The notes: a model not told the origin generated them from the sequence alone. A DNA stretch of 64,000 nt from Candidatus Burkholderia humilis (GCA_001184405.1 LFMX01000003.1:1-64000); one strand, 5' to 3'. Positions 48,025-59,398 are shown, numbered from the stretch's first letter. Numbers and translations: made by a program.

Positions 48025-48908
48025 CGTGGTCTTCTTCTCAGGCTGAGTGTGTCGATGCCCGCGTGCTCACGGCGCGCGAGCACGGCATCGAGTTCGGGTG
48101 TATCCGGCAGACGAATGTCGATTTCATCGGCGAGCGCGCGGCGCAGTTCATCGACGTTCAGCTCGAGCTTGTGCGTGCCTTCGCGCTCGTCGTGCACGCT
48201 GAACGCGCGGTTGAACAGCCCGTAGCGGATGCCCGGCGCGAGCCGCGCGGCAAGCAGGTTGTGCACGAACACCGACTCCGGATACGTCGACACGAAATGG
48301 TTCGACATCTCATAGTCGGACTGATATTGCGGATCGAGATCGAAGTGATAGATCGGTTTCCAGTGGCCGTCGATCAAGGTCTGAAGCACGTAAGCGGGCA
48401 GTTCGGAATCGCGCGTGTGCGCCGCTTCGAGCCGAAACGCGCCGTGCGGCGTGATCTGCTCCAGGCCGGTTTGCAGCACGATCGGCGCGGAGAGCGTCAT
48501 GCCGCCGAAGCCGACATCGGCGAGAAAGCGCGTGTGCTCAATTTCAACCACCAGCAGCATACGCGTGCGCGACGGCATGGGTGCATCGGCATCGCGGCCC
48601 CACAGCACGCGGCCCGCGTAGCTTCGCACGCGAAAACCCAGCGCTTCGAGTACGCTGCGGAAAAGCAGGTTGTTTCCGTAGCAATAGCCACCGCGTTTGT
48701 TAGTGACGAGTTTCTTTTGTATCGACGAAAGATTGATGCGCACCGGCCGCCCGAGCAGCACGTCGAGGTTTTCGAAAGGAATCGCTTGCGGATGCAGCAG
48801 ATGCAGCGCGCGCAAGGTGTCGAGCGTCGGCGCGGGACGTCCGTCGCGCGTGAATCCGATGCGCCCGAAATACGCCGGAAGGTCGATGAAGGAAGCCGGT
48901 GCGTTTAT
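47955..48908 (-). CDS. Arylamine N-acetyltransferase-like protein with damaged ends
   Basis: NAT fold: IDLPAYFGRIGFTRDGRPAP, IPFENLDVLLGRPV, the catalytic Cys in KRGGYCYGNNLLFR, His in TPHGAFRLEA, and FDLDPQYQSDYEMSN with the triad Asp. The usual Glu after the Cys motif (GGYCYE) is Gly here. No ATG or GTG lies at the family start; an ATA at 48906-48908 occupies the likely start position, and only a distant TTG at 48986 opens the frame. The C-terminus runs about 25 codons past the expected end into the PBP gene, implying a lost stop. Probably non-functional. Confidence 0.65.
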   Translation of the reverse strand: MNAPASFIDLPAYFGRIGFTRDGRPAPTLDTLRALHLLHPQAIPFENLDVLLGRPVRINLSSIQKKLVTNKRGGYCYGNNLLFRSVLEALGFRVRSYAGRVLWGRDADAPMPSRTRMLLVVEIEHTRFLADVGFGGMTLSAPIVLQTGLEQITPHGAFRLEAAHTRDSELPAYVLQTLIDGHWKPIYHFDLDPQYQSDYEMSNHFVSTYPESVFVHNLLAARLAPGIRYGLFNRAFSVHDEREGTHKLELNVDELRRALADEIDIRLPDTPELDAVLARREHAGIDTLSLRRRPRCSRRRRAAAAISRRIIEARYSP

Positions 48909-49117
48909 TGGAAGGTCTCGATCTTGGAAGTCGCTGGAGAAATGAGCTCGTCGCCAGTGCACACATTTTACGTCACGAAAGCACAAAAATTACAAATTTC
49001 CTACGTTTTGTGGTGCGCGCACCAACATGTCGCGCACGATTGAACTGTGCCGCATCGCAGAAGGGCTTTCCAGAAGCCAGAGCCAACACACTGCAACGGA
49101 TCAAAGGACGACACGTC

Positions 49118-50650
49118 ATGCCCAACGATGCAAACGAAGCCGATCAATCCAATCAACCGCGCGCGGGCAAGCATCCCGCGCCGCCGTGTACGCTCGCGAT
49201 CTTCGGCGCGCGCGGGGATCTCACCAAGCATCTCTTAATGCCCGCGCTCTATAACCTCTCCGCCGATGGCCTGCTCGACGACAGCATGGAAATCATCGGC
49301 GTGAATCACGGCGAACAGGAAACGGCGGACTGGCGCAACGAGTTGTCGGAATCGCTGAAAAAGTTCGCCGCGGACAAGGCGAGCACGTTTCACACATCGC
49401 AGTTGAACAAGAACGCGTGGAGCTGGGTCGAGCAGCGCCTGGAATATTTCGCGGGCGAGTTCGAGGAAGACGAGACGTTCGAGCGCCTCAAGCAGCGTCT
49501 CGCGAAGGCGAAGAACGGCAGTATTCGTATACTATCTGGTGGTGAGCGCGCGTTTCTTTGCACCGATCGTGCAGCATCTCGGCAAGGTAGGATTGCTCGA
49601 AGAAAAGGACGGCAACTTCCGGTGGCTGGTGATCGAAAAGCCGTTCGGAACCGATCTCGCATCTGCGAAAGAGCTGAACAGTTGCATTCTGAAGTTCGCG
49701 CAGGAAACGCAGGTGTATCGCATCGATCATTTTCTGGGCAAAGACACAGTGCAGAGCATTCTCGCCGTGCGCTTCGCCAACGCGATGTTTGAGCCGATTT
49801 TCCGCCGCGAGTACATCGACAACGTCCACGGAAACCATCGGCGTGGAAGGGTGCGGCGCGTTCTATGAGCAGACCGGCGCGTTTCGCGACATGGGTGCCG
49901 AACCATCTGTTCCAGTTGCTCGGCATGATCGCGATGGAGCCGCCCAATTCGTTCGATGCCGAATCCGTGCGCGACAAGAAAGCCGAAGTCTTCGACGCCA
50001 TTCAGCCGCTCAAACGCGAGGACGTCGTGTTCGGTCAGTACGAAGCGGGTCCGGCCGGTCCCGGTTACAAGGAAGAACAGGGTATCGCGAAAGACAGCCA
50101 CACCGAGACTTATGCGGCGGCGCGCGTGTATATCGAAAATTGGCGCTGGGCGGGCGTGCCGTTTTATCTGCGCACGGGCAAGCGTCTGACCGAACGGCGC
50201 ACGGAAATCTCCATCCAGTTGAAGTCCGTGCCGTTCCTCTTGTTCCGCGATACCCCCGTCGATGCCCTCACGCCTAACGTGTTCACGCTGCGCATCGATC
50301 CGGCGCACGGCACGAGCTTCGACTTCAACGTGAAAGTGCCCGGCCCGGTGATGCAGATTGGCGCAGTGCATTCGTCGTTCAACTATGGCGATTTCTTCGC
50401 GGAACGCGCGAACGTCGGCTATGAAACGCTGCTGTACGACTGCATGCTCGGCGACGAAACGCTCTTTCAGCGTGCGGACAGCATCGAAACGGCGTGGGCG
50501 GCGGTGGATCACGTGCTGCATCCGGATAGTCCGTTCGATGTGCACGGTTACGCAGCCGGAAGCGCGGGCCCGCAGGCAGCCGACGATCTGCTCGCCGCCG
50601 ACGACCGCGCGTGGCGCGCATTGACCGACACGACGCAGAAGAAGAACTGA
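49118..50650 (+). pseudogene. zwf: Glucose-6-phosphate dehydrogenase, at least three frameshifts
   Basis: ATG at 49118. N-terminus with the NADP motif TLAIFGARGDLTKHLLMPAL. The frame breaks near 49525 (next sense YYLVVSARFFAPIVQHLGKV). The active-site segment is clear: VYRIDHFLGKDTVQSILAVR. Near 49820 some codons are missing and the sense moves to TETIGVEGCGAFYEQTGAFR, then moves again after FRDM to PNHLFQLLGMIAMEPPNSFD. The C-terminal domain is open to 50650. GCG replaces the usual GRG in VEGRGAFYE. Entry to the Entner-Doudoroff and oxidative pentose routes through this copy is lost. Confidence 0.88.
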
Positions 50651-50673
50651 ACTTATCCAAAAGGACAACGAGC

Positions 50674-51335
50674 GTGAGCACCGAATCCAAAACCAAAGCG
50701 AAATCCCACGTCACGACCAATAAACACGCGGTCAAGGCCGAGCGCATTCTCGCCATCGATGTAGGCGGCACGAGGCTGAAGACCGCGATCATCTCCGAAG
50801 GCGGCGAGATGAAGACCAAGCGCGTGCGCGTGGCCACGCCGCATCCCGCCAAGCCCGACGCGGTCGTTTCCGCGCTGTTCGAACTGATCGCGCCGATCCG
50901 TTAAGGATCAGCCGCCGACGCATATTTCGATCGGCTTTCCGGGCGTCGTGCGCGAGAACATCGTGCTGACCGCGCCGAATCTCGGCACCGAATTCTGGCG
51001 CGGCACGCCGCTCGCGCAACTCATCTCCGATTTCGATCGCGAAGGATAAGGACTACGACCAGTACATCGGCAATGCGGCGAAGGAGAAGATCGGCAAGAA
51101 GCGCTCGAACAAGCGCGTTCAGCATGTGCTGGATATGCTCGCGGTGGTCGTGAATTTCGACAAGCTGTGGATGGGCGGCGGCAATGCCGCGAATCTCAAG
51201 TTCGATCTGCCGGAGAACGTCGCGGTGATGGATAACGCGGCAGGCATCGAAGGCGGCGCGAAGCTGTGGCATCCGCGTTCGGTGCGCGAGACGCGCCAGT
51301 TGCCGCATTTCAATCAGCGTGAAGGAGCGCACTGA
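50674..51335 (+). pseudogene. Polyphosphate-glucokinase-like ROK protein, central part deleted
   Basis: GTG start at 50674 (AAAAGGAC upstream). The N-terminus has the phosphate loop RILAIDVGGTRLKTAIISEG and stops at 50904 after FELIAPIR. Another frame gives HISIGFPGVVRENIVLTAPN and LAQLISDFDR. The next sense, KDYDQYIGNAAKEKIGKKRS, belongs far downstream in the family, so about 80 residues with the glucose-binding and catalytic Asp are missing. The end VNFDKLWMGGGNAANLKFDL runs to 51335. It overlaps the HAD gene start. Confidence 0.75.
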
Positions 51336-51850
51336 TGGACACGCGATACGGTTTGCATAGCGTGTCCGGCAATCTCGAACGCGCGCTGGACAAGCTCGCG
51401 AAAGTCGAACTCGTCGTCACAGATTGCGACGGCACGCTGCTTTATACGGACAAATCGCTAGGGAATCGCGCAATTGCGGCCGTGAAGGAGCTGCGCGCGG
51501 CGGGCGTCGAATTCACCGTGGCGAGCAGCCGGTCGGGGCGCGGCATGCGGCATATCGTGGAGCCGCTTGGCATCGACATGCCGTACGCGTCGTATAACGG
51601 CGGCAGTCTCGTCATGCCGAAGACGTGGCAAGTGCTGTCATCGCACAAGCTGCCGCGCGATGTCGTGCAGACCGCGCTCGAATTGCTGGCCACGGCGGGC
51701 GTGGATGCGTGGGTGTTTATCGACGACGCGTGGTATCTGACTAATCCCGATGCCACGTATGTGTCGCTGGAAACGCGCACGGTCGGCTACAAAGGCATGC
51801 GCGTCACGCGCTTCGACGATCTCGATCTGGATACGGTGGAGGTGCGGTAG
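51335..51850 (+). CDS. Cof-type HAD hydrolase, C-terminally truncated
   Basis: 171 residues: the catalytic loop LVVTDCDGTLLYTDKS and HAD motif II FTVASSRSGRG are present, with part of the cap (WVFIDDAWYLTNPDATYV). It ends at 51850, before the conserved Lys and the GDxxND motif expected near residue 200, so it is about 100 residues short. The downstream sense (KGIDAGYMRPMAYSRVEVKM, to about 51944) does not look like the missing part. Coupled to the glucokinase-like gene. Confidence 0.65.
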   Translation: MDTRYGLHSVSGNLERALDKLAKVELVVTDCDGTLLYTDKSLGNRAIAAVKELRAAGVEFTVASSRSGRGMRHIVEPLGIDMPYASYNGGSLVMPKTWQVLSSHKLPRDVVQTALELLATAGVDAWVFIDDAWYLTNPDATYVSLETRTVGYKGMRVTRFDDLDLDTVEVR

Positions 51851-51977
51851 AGGAAGGAGAAGGGCATCGACGCGGGCTATATGCGCCCGATGGCTTACAG
51901 CCGCGTCGAAGTCAAAATGATCCGCGTGAGATGAAGCAAACGCGCAAGCTGCGGAACACGCGCGTCAAAGGTCCAGC

Positions 51978-52244
51978 TTAACGACGACGCATCGGCGCGC
52001 GCGCTGCGCCGCCGCCCGCACGTTCATCCTTGTGACGGAAGTTGATGCGGCCTTTGGTCAGGTCGTACACCGACAGTTCCAGCGTCACGCGATCGCCCGC
52101 CAGAATGCGGATGTGGTTCTTGCGCATGCGGCCCGAGGCGTACGCGCCAACGACCACGCCGTTGTCCAGCGTCACGCGGTAGCGGCTGTCGGGAAGCACT
52201 TCGTCAACGATACCGTCGAGTTCGATCAGTTCTTCTTTCGCCAT
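51978..52244 (-). CDS. infA: Translation initiation factor IF-1 (second Burkholderia-type copy)
   Basis: ATG at 52244 behind [83 protein letters not shown]: the S1-like OB fold of IF-1, with an Arg/Gly-rich tail of about 15 residues seen in the beta-proteobacterial paralogue. Intact, 88 residues. It binds the ribosomal A site during initiation; this paralogue is often linked to cold or stress. Its preservation fits a selected function. Confidence 0.93.
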   Translation of the reverse strand: MAKEELIELDGIVDEVLPDSRYRVTLDNGVVVGAYASGRMRKNHIRILAGDRVTLELSVYDLTKGRINFRHKDERAGGGAARAPMRRR

Positions 52245-52611
52245 TTGAGCTCCTTGTAGAAGTAATAGTGAGGTGCTGCGCTCTTGCCGTGCCCATCGCA
52301 TCGAGAAGCGAGGAAACGCGCGGGCAAGGCTGGGCCGTGGCATCGTCGCTGCCGTTTTCAGAGGCGATGTAAAGCTGTCCGGCACGCTTCGAAGACACGA
52401 AGCGCGTCAGGCGTTCTCAGGCTCGATTGAGCTTGAAGGCCATGACAAAACGATGCGCCGCCATGTCCTTGTTTCGTCGCAGCCGTGACGGCGACATCGG
52501 CAAATGCGCGGTTAGCGGTCTTGTTGGAAGGTCCGCACAACTAGCGAAACATACCCTTTAAACCAGGGAATTCGAAAAAAAGTTCCCCGAGTGATCCTTC
52601 CGTCAGCTGGA
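52245..52611. other. Intergenic region between infA and corA
   Basis: Holds the infA promoter (minus strand) and, near 52545-52600, a tract reading CCCTTTAAACCAGGGAATTC. No gene recognised. A short frame reading [20 protein letters not shown] lies at 52378-52437, but there is no supporting signal. Confidence 0.35.
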
Positions 52612-53592
52612 TTATAACCAACCAGCCTTTCTAAATCGTAAGTAAAGCATCAAATCCACCACGGCCATCACGGCGATGCACACCGGATAGCCATACGGCC
52701 ACTGCAATTCGGGGATGTCGTGGAAGTTCATGCCGCCGTAGATGCCGGCGATCATCGTCGGTACGGCGAACAGCGCGGCGAACGAACCGAGGCGCTTGGT
52801 CACTTCGCTTTCCGCGAGCGCGATCAGACCGAGATTGACCTGAATCGCCGTGACGATCATTTCGCGTCGTCCTTCAATCGTCTTCACGATGCGCAGCAGA
52901 TGGTCGTACACGTCGCGGAAATATTCCTGCATGCCCGCCGCACACGCCCGGCGAGCGCCCGCCATACAGTTTGCTGACGGCTTCGAGCAAAGGCATGGTG
53001 TGATGCTGAAGGATGGTCATGCGCCGCTTGAGCGAATACAGATCCTCGATGATCTCCCGCGACGCAGCCGACCCGTTCTGCTCGAAGATGCGCTCTTCCA
53101 CTTCGTCGAGTTCCATGCCGAGCCCTTCGAGCACCGGAAAATAGCGATCGACGATAGCATCCATCAACGCGTACATCACAAAGGCTGGACCGTGCTTCAG
53201 CAAATGCGGCTCGCGTCGCAGCGCTTGCGCACTTCCTGAAAGCCCTCCGTCGTACGATTGCGCACCGAGAGTACATAGTTCTTACCGACGAACACGTTCA
53301 TCTCGCCGACGAGCACATCGCCTTCGTCATCGAATTTGACGGTATGGAACACGGCAAAAAGCGAGTCGCCATATTCCTCGATTTTCGGCCGCTGATGCCC
53401 GTTCTGCGCGTCTTCGACCGCCAGTTCGTGCAGTCCGAACTGATGCGTCATATGCGCGAGTTCGCCGGGACCGGGCTCCTTGAGCGCAATCAAAATGAAA
53501 GAGTCGGGAAGATCGCGATACGCGTTGATATCGTCGATATTCACGTCAGCGAGCTTGCGGCCGTTCTGATAAGCCGCGCAATTTACCAGCAT
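52612..53592 (-). pseudogene. corA: CorA-family magnesium/cobalt transporter, two frameshifts
   Basis: ATG at 53592: MLVNCAAYQNGRKLADVNID, HQFGLHELAVEDAQNGHQRP. It breaks near 53210; the next sense is LKHGPAFVMYALMDAIVDRY and EERIFEQNGSAASREIIEDL. It breaks again near 52955; the C-terminal part has VYDHLLRIVKTIEGRREMIV, then the pore motif YGGMNFHDIPEL (GMN) and the last helices, stop 52612. CorA is the main constitutive Mg channel in many bacteria; another copy may exist outside the window. Confidence 0.88.
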
Positions 53593-53762
53593 GGGGGCGC
53601 CCTTTCTTGTCGATGTCATTGACCACGCGTCGATGGAACACTTGGCGTCGCGTCCTTGAGCCTTCTCAAAGCGCGAACGACGGGCGCGAGCGCGTGGCGT
53701 GTCTACATCTTTCGAATCTTAGCGGATTTGCCCCATGTTGCATGCCAGCAGTTTTCGCCGGA

Positions 53763-54208
53763 TCAGCCTGCCGAAAGCGCAGGCAATATGTCCGTCCCAA
53801 GCAGCGACGACGTGCTGCCTTGCATCGATTCGAGCTTGGTCAGCTTGCCTTCGACCGTCGCGCCGACATCCATGCGCAGCTTCTGGTAATAGATATTGCC
53901 CTGCACGTGCGCATTCGACTGGAGTTCGACGAAATGCGCGACGATCACATCGCCGATCATGCGGCCATTGATGATGACATCATGCGCGCTCACGTTGCCG
54001 TGGATCGCGCCCTGATCGCTCACGACGAGCAGCGTTCGAGCAACGTTTCTTCGCCGGGGCGGCCGGTCACATTGCCGGTGACTTGACCGTCCATGCGCAG
54101 ACCTTCGCTGAATTCGAGATCGCCCGCGTTACGCACGTTATCCGCGATGAGCGTTGAGAGCTTGGCCTGCTTGACGCCTTGCTGCTCTTTCTTCGATGAC
54201 GAAAACAT
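53763..54208 (-). pseudogene. Bactofilin, frameshifted by an 11-bp duplication
   Basis: ATG at 54208: MFSSSKKEQQGVKQAKLSTL, DNVRNAGDLEFSEGLRMDGQ. Then 11 extra bases (imperfect repeat GAGCAGCGTTC / GAGCAACGTTT, forward strand 54027-54048) throw the frame off after GEETLL. The rest (SDQGAIHGNVSAHDVIINGR, YYQKLRMDVGATVEGKLTKL) ends at 53763. Bactofilins polymerise under the membrane and recruit cell-wall enzymes. It sits beside the M23 endopeptidase, a typical pairing. Confidence 0.88.
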
Positions 54209-54251
54209 GTGGATTCCTTGATGCTGTGAGTAAATAACGGGGTGAATCGCG

Positions 54252-54605
54252 TCAGTCAGTCTTGCGCTGCTTCTTGAGGAACGCGAGATCGGTTTGCAGC
54301 CGCTCGATTTGCGCGGCATGTTGTTCGAGCGCGGCGCGCGTCGCGGCTTCCTGCTTGAGCGCGTACTGCGCGTGCGCCAGTTGCTCGCGCAGCTTTTGCT
54401 CGGAGACGGGCGGCGCGCACAACGTGTCGAGTTTGCCCGCCTGCTCGTGCGAGTTCTTGAGCGCGAAGCCCGCCGCCACGAGCACGGCGACGGCGTACAC
54501 GGCCGCAGTCACGCCCGGCAAGTAGGCGGCGTTGCGCTTCGGCGTGAGCGAATAGGTATGCCGGGTAAGCTTGAGCGACGCCCGGTTCTTGTCGGCCTTA
54601 CGCAT
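54252..54605 (-). CDS. Membrane-anchored coiled-coil protein (117 aa)
   Basis: Intact. Basic N-terminus (MRKADKNRASLKLTRHTYSL), one helix (VTAAVYAVAVLVAAGFAL), then a heptad-rich region EQKLREQLAHAQYALKQEAA, LEQHAAQIERLQTDLAFLKK. The start overlaps the stop of the M23 gene. It lies between the M23 peptidase and bactofilin genes and may link them. Unknown family, and the only unbroken member of the trio. Confidence 0.7.
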   Translation of the reverse strand: MRKADKNRASLKLTRHTYSLTPKRNAAYLPGVTAAVYAVAVLVAAGFALKNSHEQAGKLDTLCAPPVSEQKLREQLAHAQYALKQEAATRAALEQHAAQIERLQTDLAFLKKQRKTD

Positions 54606-55565
54606 GCGGGTGTTTCATGAAAAGCTGAAGGTACGGCTTAGGATTGATTTGCGCGCCATCGACGATGACTTCGAAATGCAGATGCGGCCCGGTCGAGTGG
54701 CCCGTCGAGCCGACTTCGGCGATAAGCTGTCCGAGCATGACATAGTCACCGGTTTTGGCGATCAGTTTCGACGCATGGCCGTAACGCGTCACGACGCCGT
54801 TCGAGTGCCGGACATCCACGCAGTTGCCGTAGCCGTTTTTCTCGCCGGCGAAGACGCGCCCGCGCTCGCGAGAATGGGCGTGCCAGTCACGGCCGCCAGG
54901 TCCATGCCCGGATGAAACGAAAGACGCCCGGTAAACGGATCGTAACGATTGCCGTACGGCGAACCGAAGCGCGCGCCCGGCACCGGATCGCGGCCGGGAA
55001 AGGCCATGTACGCGGTGTAGTGCGCGAGCGTGGTGGATTGCAGCGCCGAAAGCTTGTCGTCGAGACATTCGATTGCCTGCTCGGTGCTCTTCAGACGCTG
55101 ATGTGGCGTGCCTTCGCGCATGCGCTGGTCGTCGCACAGGCGCGGCGTCAGTTCGGGACCGCCCGAGCCATCGAGCGACTGAGCCGGTTCCTGACCGTCC
55201 GGCAGCGGCGGCACATCGTGTACGCCGGGCGCCGCGCCCGTGCCGCCCGCGCCCTTCAGACGAAAATCAAAGTCGCGCAGTTCGCCGACTTGTGCGGAAA
55301 GCGTCTCGACGCGCGGCGTTATTTCGCTTAACGCACCATTGATATGGCCGAGCTGCTTGATCTCGTACGAACAGCGCCACGCGAGCGCCTGCTCCTCGCC
55401 GAGATGACTGCGCGCGAAGACCGTGCCGATGGCGATGCCGAACGCGAGCGCCGCGATCAGCAGTGCGATCAGCCCGATGATGGCGATGGTGCGTGCCGTG
55501 CGCGCTTCGACGAAGCGGATGCGCTGGCTCGACATCGACCGCCGTGACCAGATCACGAAAGCCAT
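54598..55565 (-). pseudogene. M23-family peptidoglycan endopeptidase, frameshifted inside the catalytic domain
   Basis: ATG at 55565. N-terminal membrane anchor (TIAIIGLIALLIAALAFGIA) and coiled-coil stalk. The catalytic domain begins with GSPYGNRYDPFTGRLSFHPG MDLAA, which has the zinc HxxxD. After TPILASAG a shift near 54860 moves the sense to GRVFAGEKNGYGNCVDVRHS, YGHASKLIAKTGDYVMLGQL and the second zinc motif HLHFEVIVDG, stop 54598. DD-endopeptidase of the bactofilin shape module. Confidence 0.85.
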
Positions 55566-55819
55566 CAGCGAGCGGCGCGCAAAAGAACGGCACGCTGCGC
55601 CGTTCGAGGTTGAAATCGGAAAAAGCTTAGAAAAATCACGAGGATGGATGCGCCGCGCAAGCGGCGAAGCGATGAAACTGGCCGGGGATTATGCCGCACG
55701 CTTTTTTTCGAGACGACGTTCCACCGGGATTTCTAAACAAAATAATACGAATCCGATCGTGGGAGATTATTTAGCGATGTGCTAATAACTTAATGTAGTG
55801 GTTGAGGTTCGTCAGCCAT

Positions 55820-56391
55820 TTAGAGCAGTTCATAATTGAACGCGAGATCGTCGATATAACTCGCGAAACGATGCTGCCGCAGATCATCGGTGGTGCGAAT
55901 GGGCGCGTACGTTTCGAGATATTCCGCCGTCGCGTAAAGCTGAAGTCGGTAGTCGCAGAGTTTGGTGTAGACGTACTGGCCTTGTTCGGGACGTTCGAGC
56001 GTGACAGCGATATCGGCCTCACGTTTGGACAGCGAAACGAAATGCGGCACCGGCAACAAATCGATCGAAATGTTGGGCTGCGCATCCTGAAAACGCGCGA
56101 GTTGCGGCGCGAGAAAAAAGCATCCAAACCCTTCCGTCGATCCTACGCGCACATGGCCGGACAGCGCGTGCCCCGTATTCGCAATCTGTTCGGTCGCGGA
56201 TTGCACGGTGGTTTCCATCGAATCGACGAAACCGAGCAGGCGCTGACCTTCGGCCATCAGCAGGAATCCGCCGCTGCACGACTTGTCGAACAGCAGCGTG
56301 CCGAGCGCGTCTTCGAGCGCGCGACTTCGAGGAAATAGCACAGATTGTCCCAGTTGAGCCGGGACAGGTCCAGCTTCGTGTCTTTTTGCAT
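55820..56391 (-). pseudogene. LysR-family regulator with the helix-turn-helix deleted and C-terminus cut
   Basis: ATG at 56391: [24 protein letters not shown]. The next sense, RALEDALGTLLFDKSCSGGF, belongs after the recognition helix, so about 25-30 residues of the winged helix are missing and the frame shifts at the junction. The co-inducer domain follows (VRVGSTEGFGCFFLAPQLAR). A TAA at 55820-55822 after DDLAFNYELL ends it early by about 80 residues. Divergent from mmsA, so it was probably its regulator. Confidence 0.8.
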
Positions 56392-56429
56392 ATCGATCGA
56401 GTGTTTTTCTCGTGTATTGACTCACTTAC

Positions 56430-57788
<1,359 letters not shown>

Positions 57789-57806
57789 CAAAAATAGGAG
57801 CACGAC

Positions 57807-58693
57807 ATGCGAATCGGCTTCATTGGTCTGGGACACATGGGCGGTCCGATGGCCGCGAATTTGCTGAAAGCGGGTCACGCGGTGACGGCGTTTGATCTTT
57901 CCGCGCTCGAAGCCGCGAAAACGGCGGGCGCGACGCTGGCCACATTGCCGCGCGCGGCGGCGGAAGGCGCGGAAGTCGTCATCACGATGCTGCCCGCCGC
58001 CGCGCACGTCAGAGCCGTCTATCTGAACGATGACGGCGTGCTCGCGGGCGTGGCCAAAGGCGTGCCGCTGATCGACAGCAGCACGATCGATCCGGCCACC
58101 GCGCGGCTGATCGGCGAGGCGGCGTGCAAGCAGGGCAATCCGTTCGCGGATGCGCCAGTGTCCGGCGGCGTGGTCGGCGCGCAGGCGGGCACGCTGACCT
58201 TCATGGTTGGCGCGGACGAAGCGCTGTTCGAAACGCTTCGTCCGGTATTCAGTGGAATGGGCAAAAATATGGTGCGATGCGGCGAGACCGGCACCGGCCA
58301 GATCGCGAAACTCTGCAACTCTGCAATAACCTGCTTTCAGGCATCTCGATGATCGGCGTCGCCGAAGCGATGAAACTTGGCGAAAACCTCGGCATCGAGC
58401 CGAAAGTGCTGGCGAGCATCGTGAATACGTCGACGGGGCGCTGCTGGAGTTCGGATACGTGTAATCCCTATCCGGGCATTGTTGAAACGGCGCCTGCATC
58501 GCGCGGATATAGCGGCGGCTTCGGCGCGGATCTCATGCTCAAGGATCTCGGACTGGCCGTCGATGCCGCGCGCAGCGTGAGGCAACCCGTTTTCATGGGC
58601 GGCCTGGCACAACAGTTGTATCAGTCGATGAGTCAGCAAGGACTGGGCGGTATCGATTTTTCGGGCATCATCAAGTTATACGCGAAGGAATAA
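57807..58693 (+). pseudogene. mmsB: 3-hydroxyisobutyrate dehydrogenase, frameshifted by an 8-bp tandem duplication
   Basis: ATG at 57807 with AATAGGAGC upstream. NAD motif GFIGLGHMGGPMAANLL; substrate motif DAPVSGGVVGAQAGTLTF; catalytic Lys region GTGQIAKLCN. CTCTGCAA is present twice (58311-58326), so the frame stops at 58352. The true sense NNLLSGISMIGVAEAMKLGE continues in another frame to GGIDFSGIIKLYAKE at 58693. Partner of mmsA in valine catabolism. Confidence 0.92.
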
Positions 58694-58959
58694 ATTAATT
58701 AGGCGATTCGTTATTCGGGCACGTATTTTCGTGCTTGAATATATCGAAGGAAATAACTGCTTCACTAAGCTGCATCGCACCATTCGTCTTGCACGCCCTT
58801 AACGGACGGGATCATCGGGATAACGATGATTCGCTTTCCAAAAAATTGTCCTATGGTGAAAGCACGACGCGCGTCTTACTGTTAATCAGTAGGCAGTTGT
58901 GGCGCCACCGTGCAGTCAAACGTCCGGCGCTTAAAAGGCAATCCGATGAGGAGTACGCG

Positions 58960-59316
58960 ATGCAAGTAACACGACACTTAAATATGGAATTGCGGCACGC
59001 CACGGTGCCGACTTATGTAGCCAGCTATTTCTTCCCGTTGCTGCTATTGGCATACGAAGTCTGGCGAGTAGGATCCTGGGTCGCGGTCAACGGCTTCAAT
59101 TTCATGAACTTTAACTCGATGGGTTACGAGTTCGCGTTGATGATCGCTGTGTTTTGCATGCAGGTCATCGTGGAAATTGCGTTCCTCGCCGGTGCTGTGC
59201 TGACTAAGCACAAGGACGTGGGTCATCGACTGGCAAACTTGTCGCTTGGATTATTTTGCTCGCTGGTCGTGCTCGGTTTCGACCTTGCGTTGCAATATGG
59301 ATTGAGCAGAAGTTAA
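58960..59316 (+). CDS. Small membrane protein of unknown function (118 aa)
   Basis: ATG at 58960 behind GATGAGGAG. Three hydrophobic spans: VASYFFPLLLLAYEVWRVGS, FALMIAVFCMQVIVEIAFLA, LSLGLFCSLVVLGFDLALQY. The N-terminus reads MQVTRHLNMELRHATVPTY. Less GC-rich than its neighbours, with an AT-rich upstream region (58690-58960) and its own strong terminator. No family recognised. Intact in a strongly eroded area. Confidence 0.7.
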   Translation: MQVTRHLNMELRHATVPTYVASYFFPLLLLAYEVWRVGSWVAVNGFNFMNFNSMGYEFALMIAVFCMQVIVEIAFLAGAVLTKHKDVGHRLANLSLGLFCSLVVLGFDLALQYGLSRS

Positions 59317-59350
59317 TCGAATCGTTTGACTATTTCCGATTTGGAAGACG

Positions 59351-59386
59351 ATAGGCCGGTTGCTGCGATGCAACCGGCCTATTTTA
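59351..59386 (+). terminator. Strong terminator after the 118-aa membrane protein
   Basis: Perfect 13-bp stem ATAGGCCGGTTGC / GCAACCGGCCTAT, loop TGCGAT, followed by a T4 run. Convergent lipoamide-dehydrogenase-like gene on the other side. Confidence 0.88.
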
Positions 59387-59398
59387 ATTTCCTATGTT

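Noticed and set aside
51851-51944. Short frame KGIDAGYMRPMAYSRVEVKM after the HAD gene
   Set aside because: Looks coding-like but is too short to assign. It could be a remnant of the missing HAD end or of another gene, with no motif to decide.
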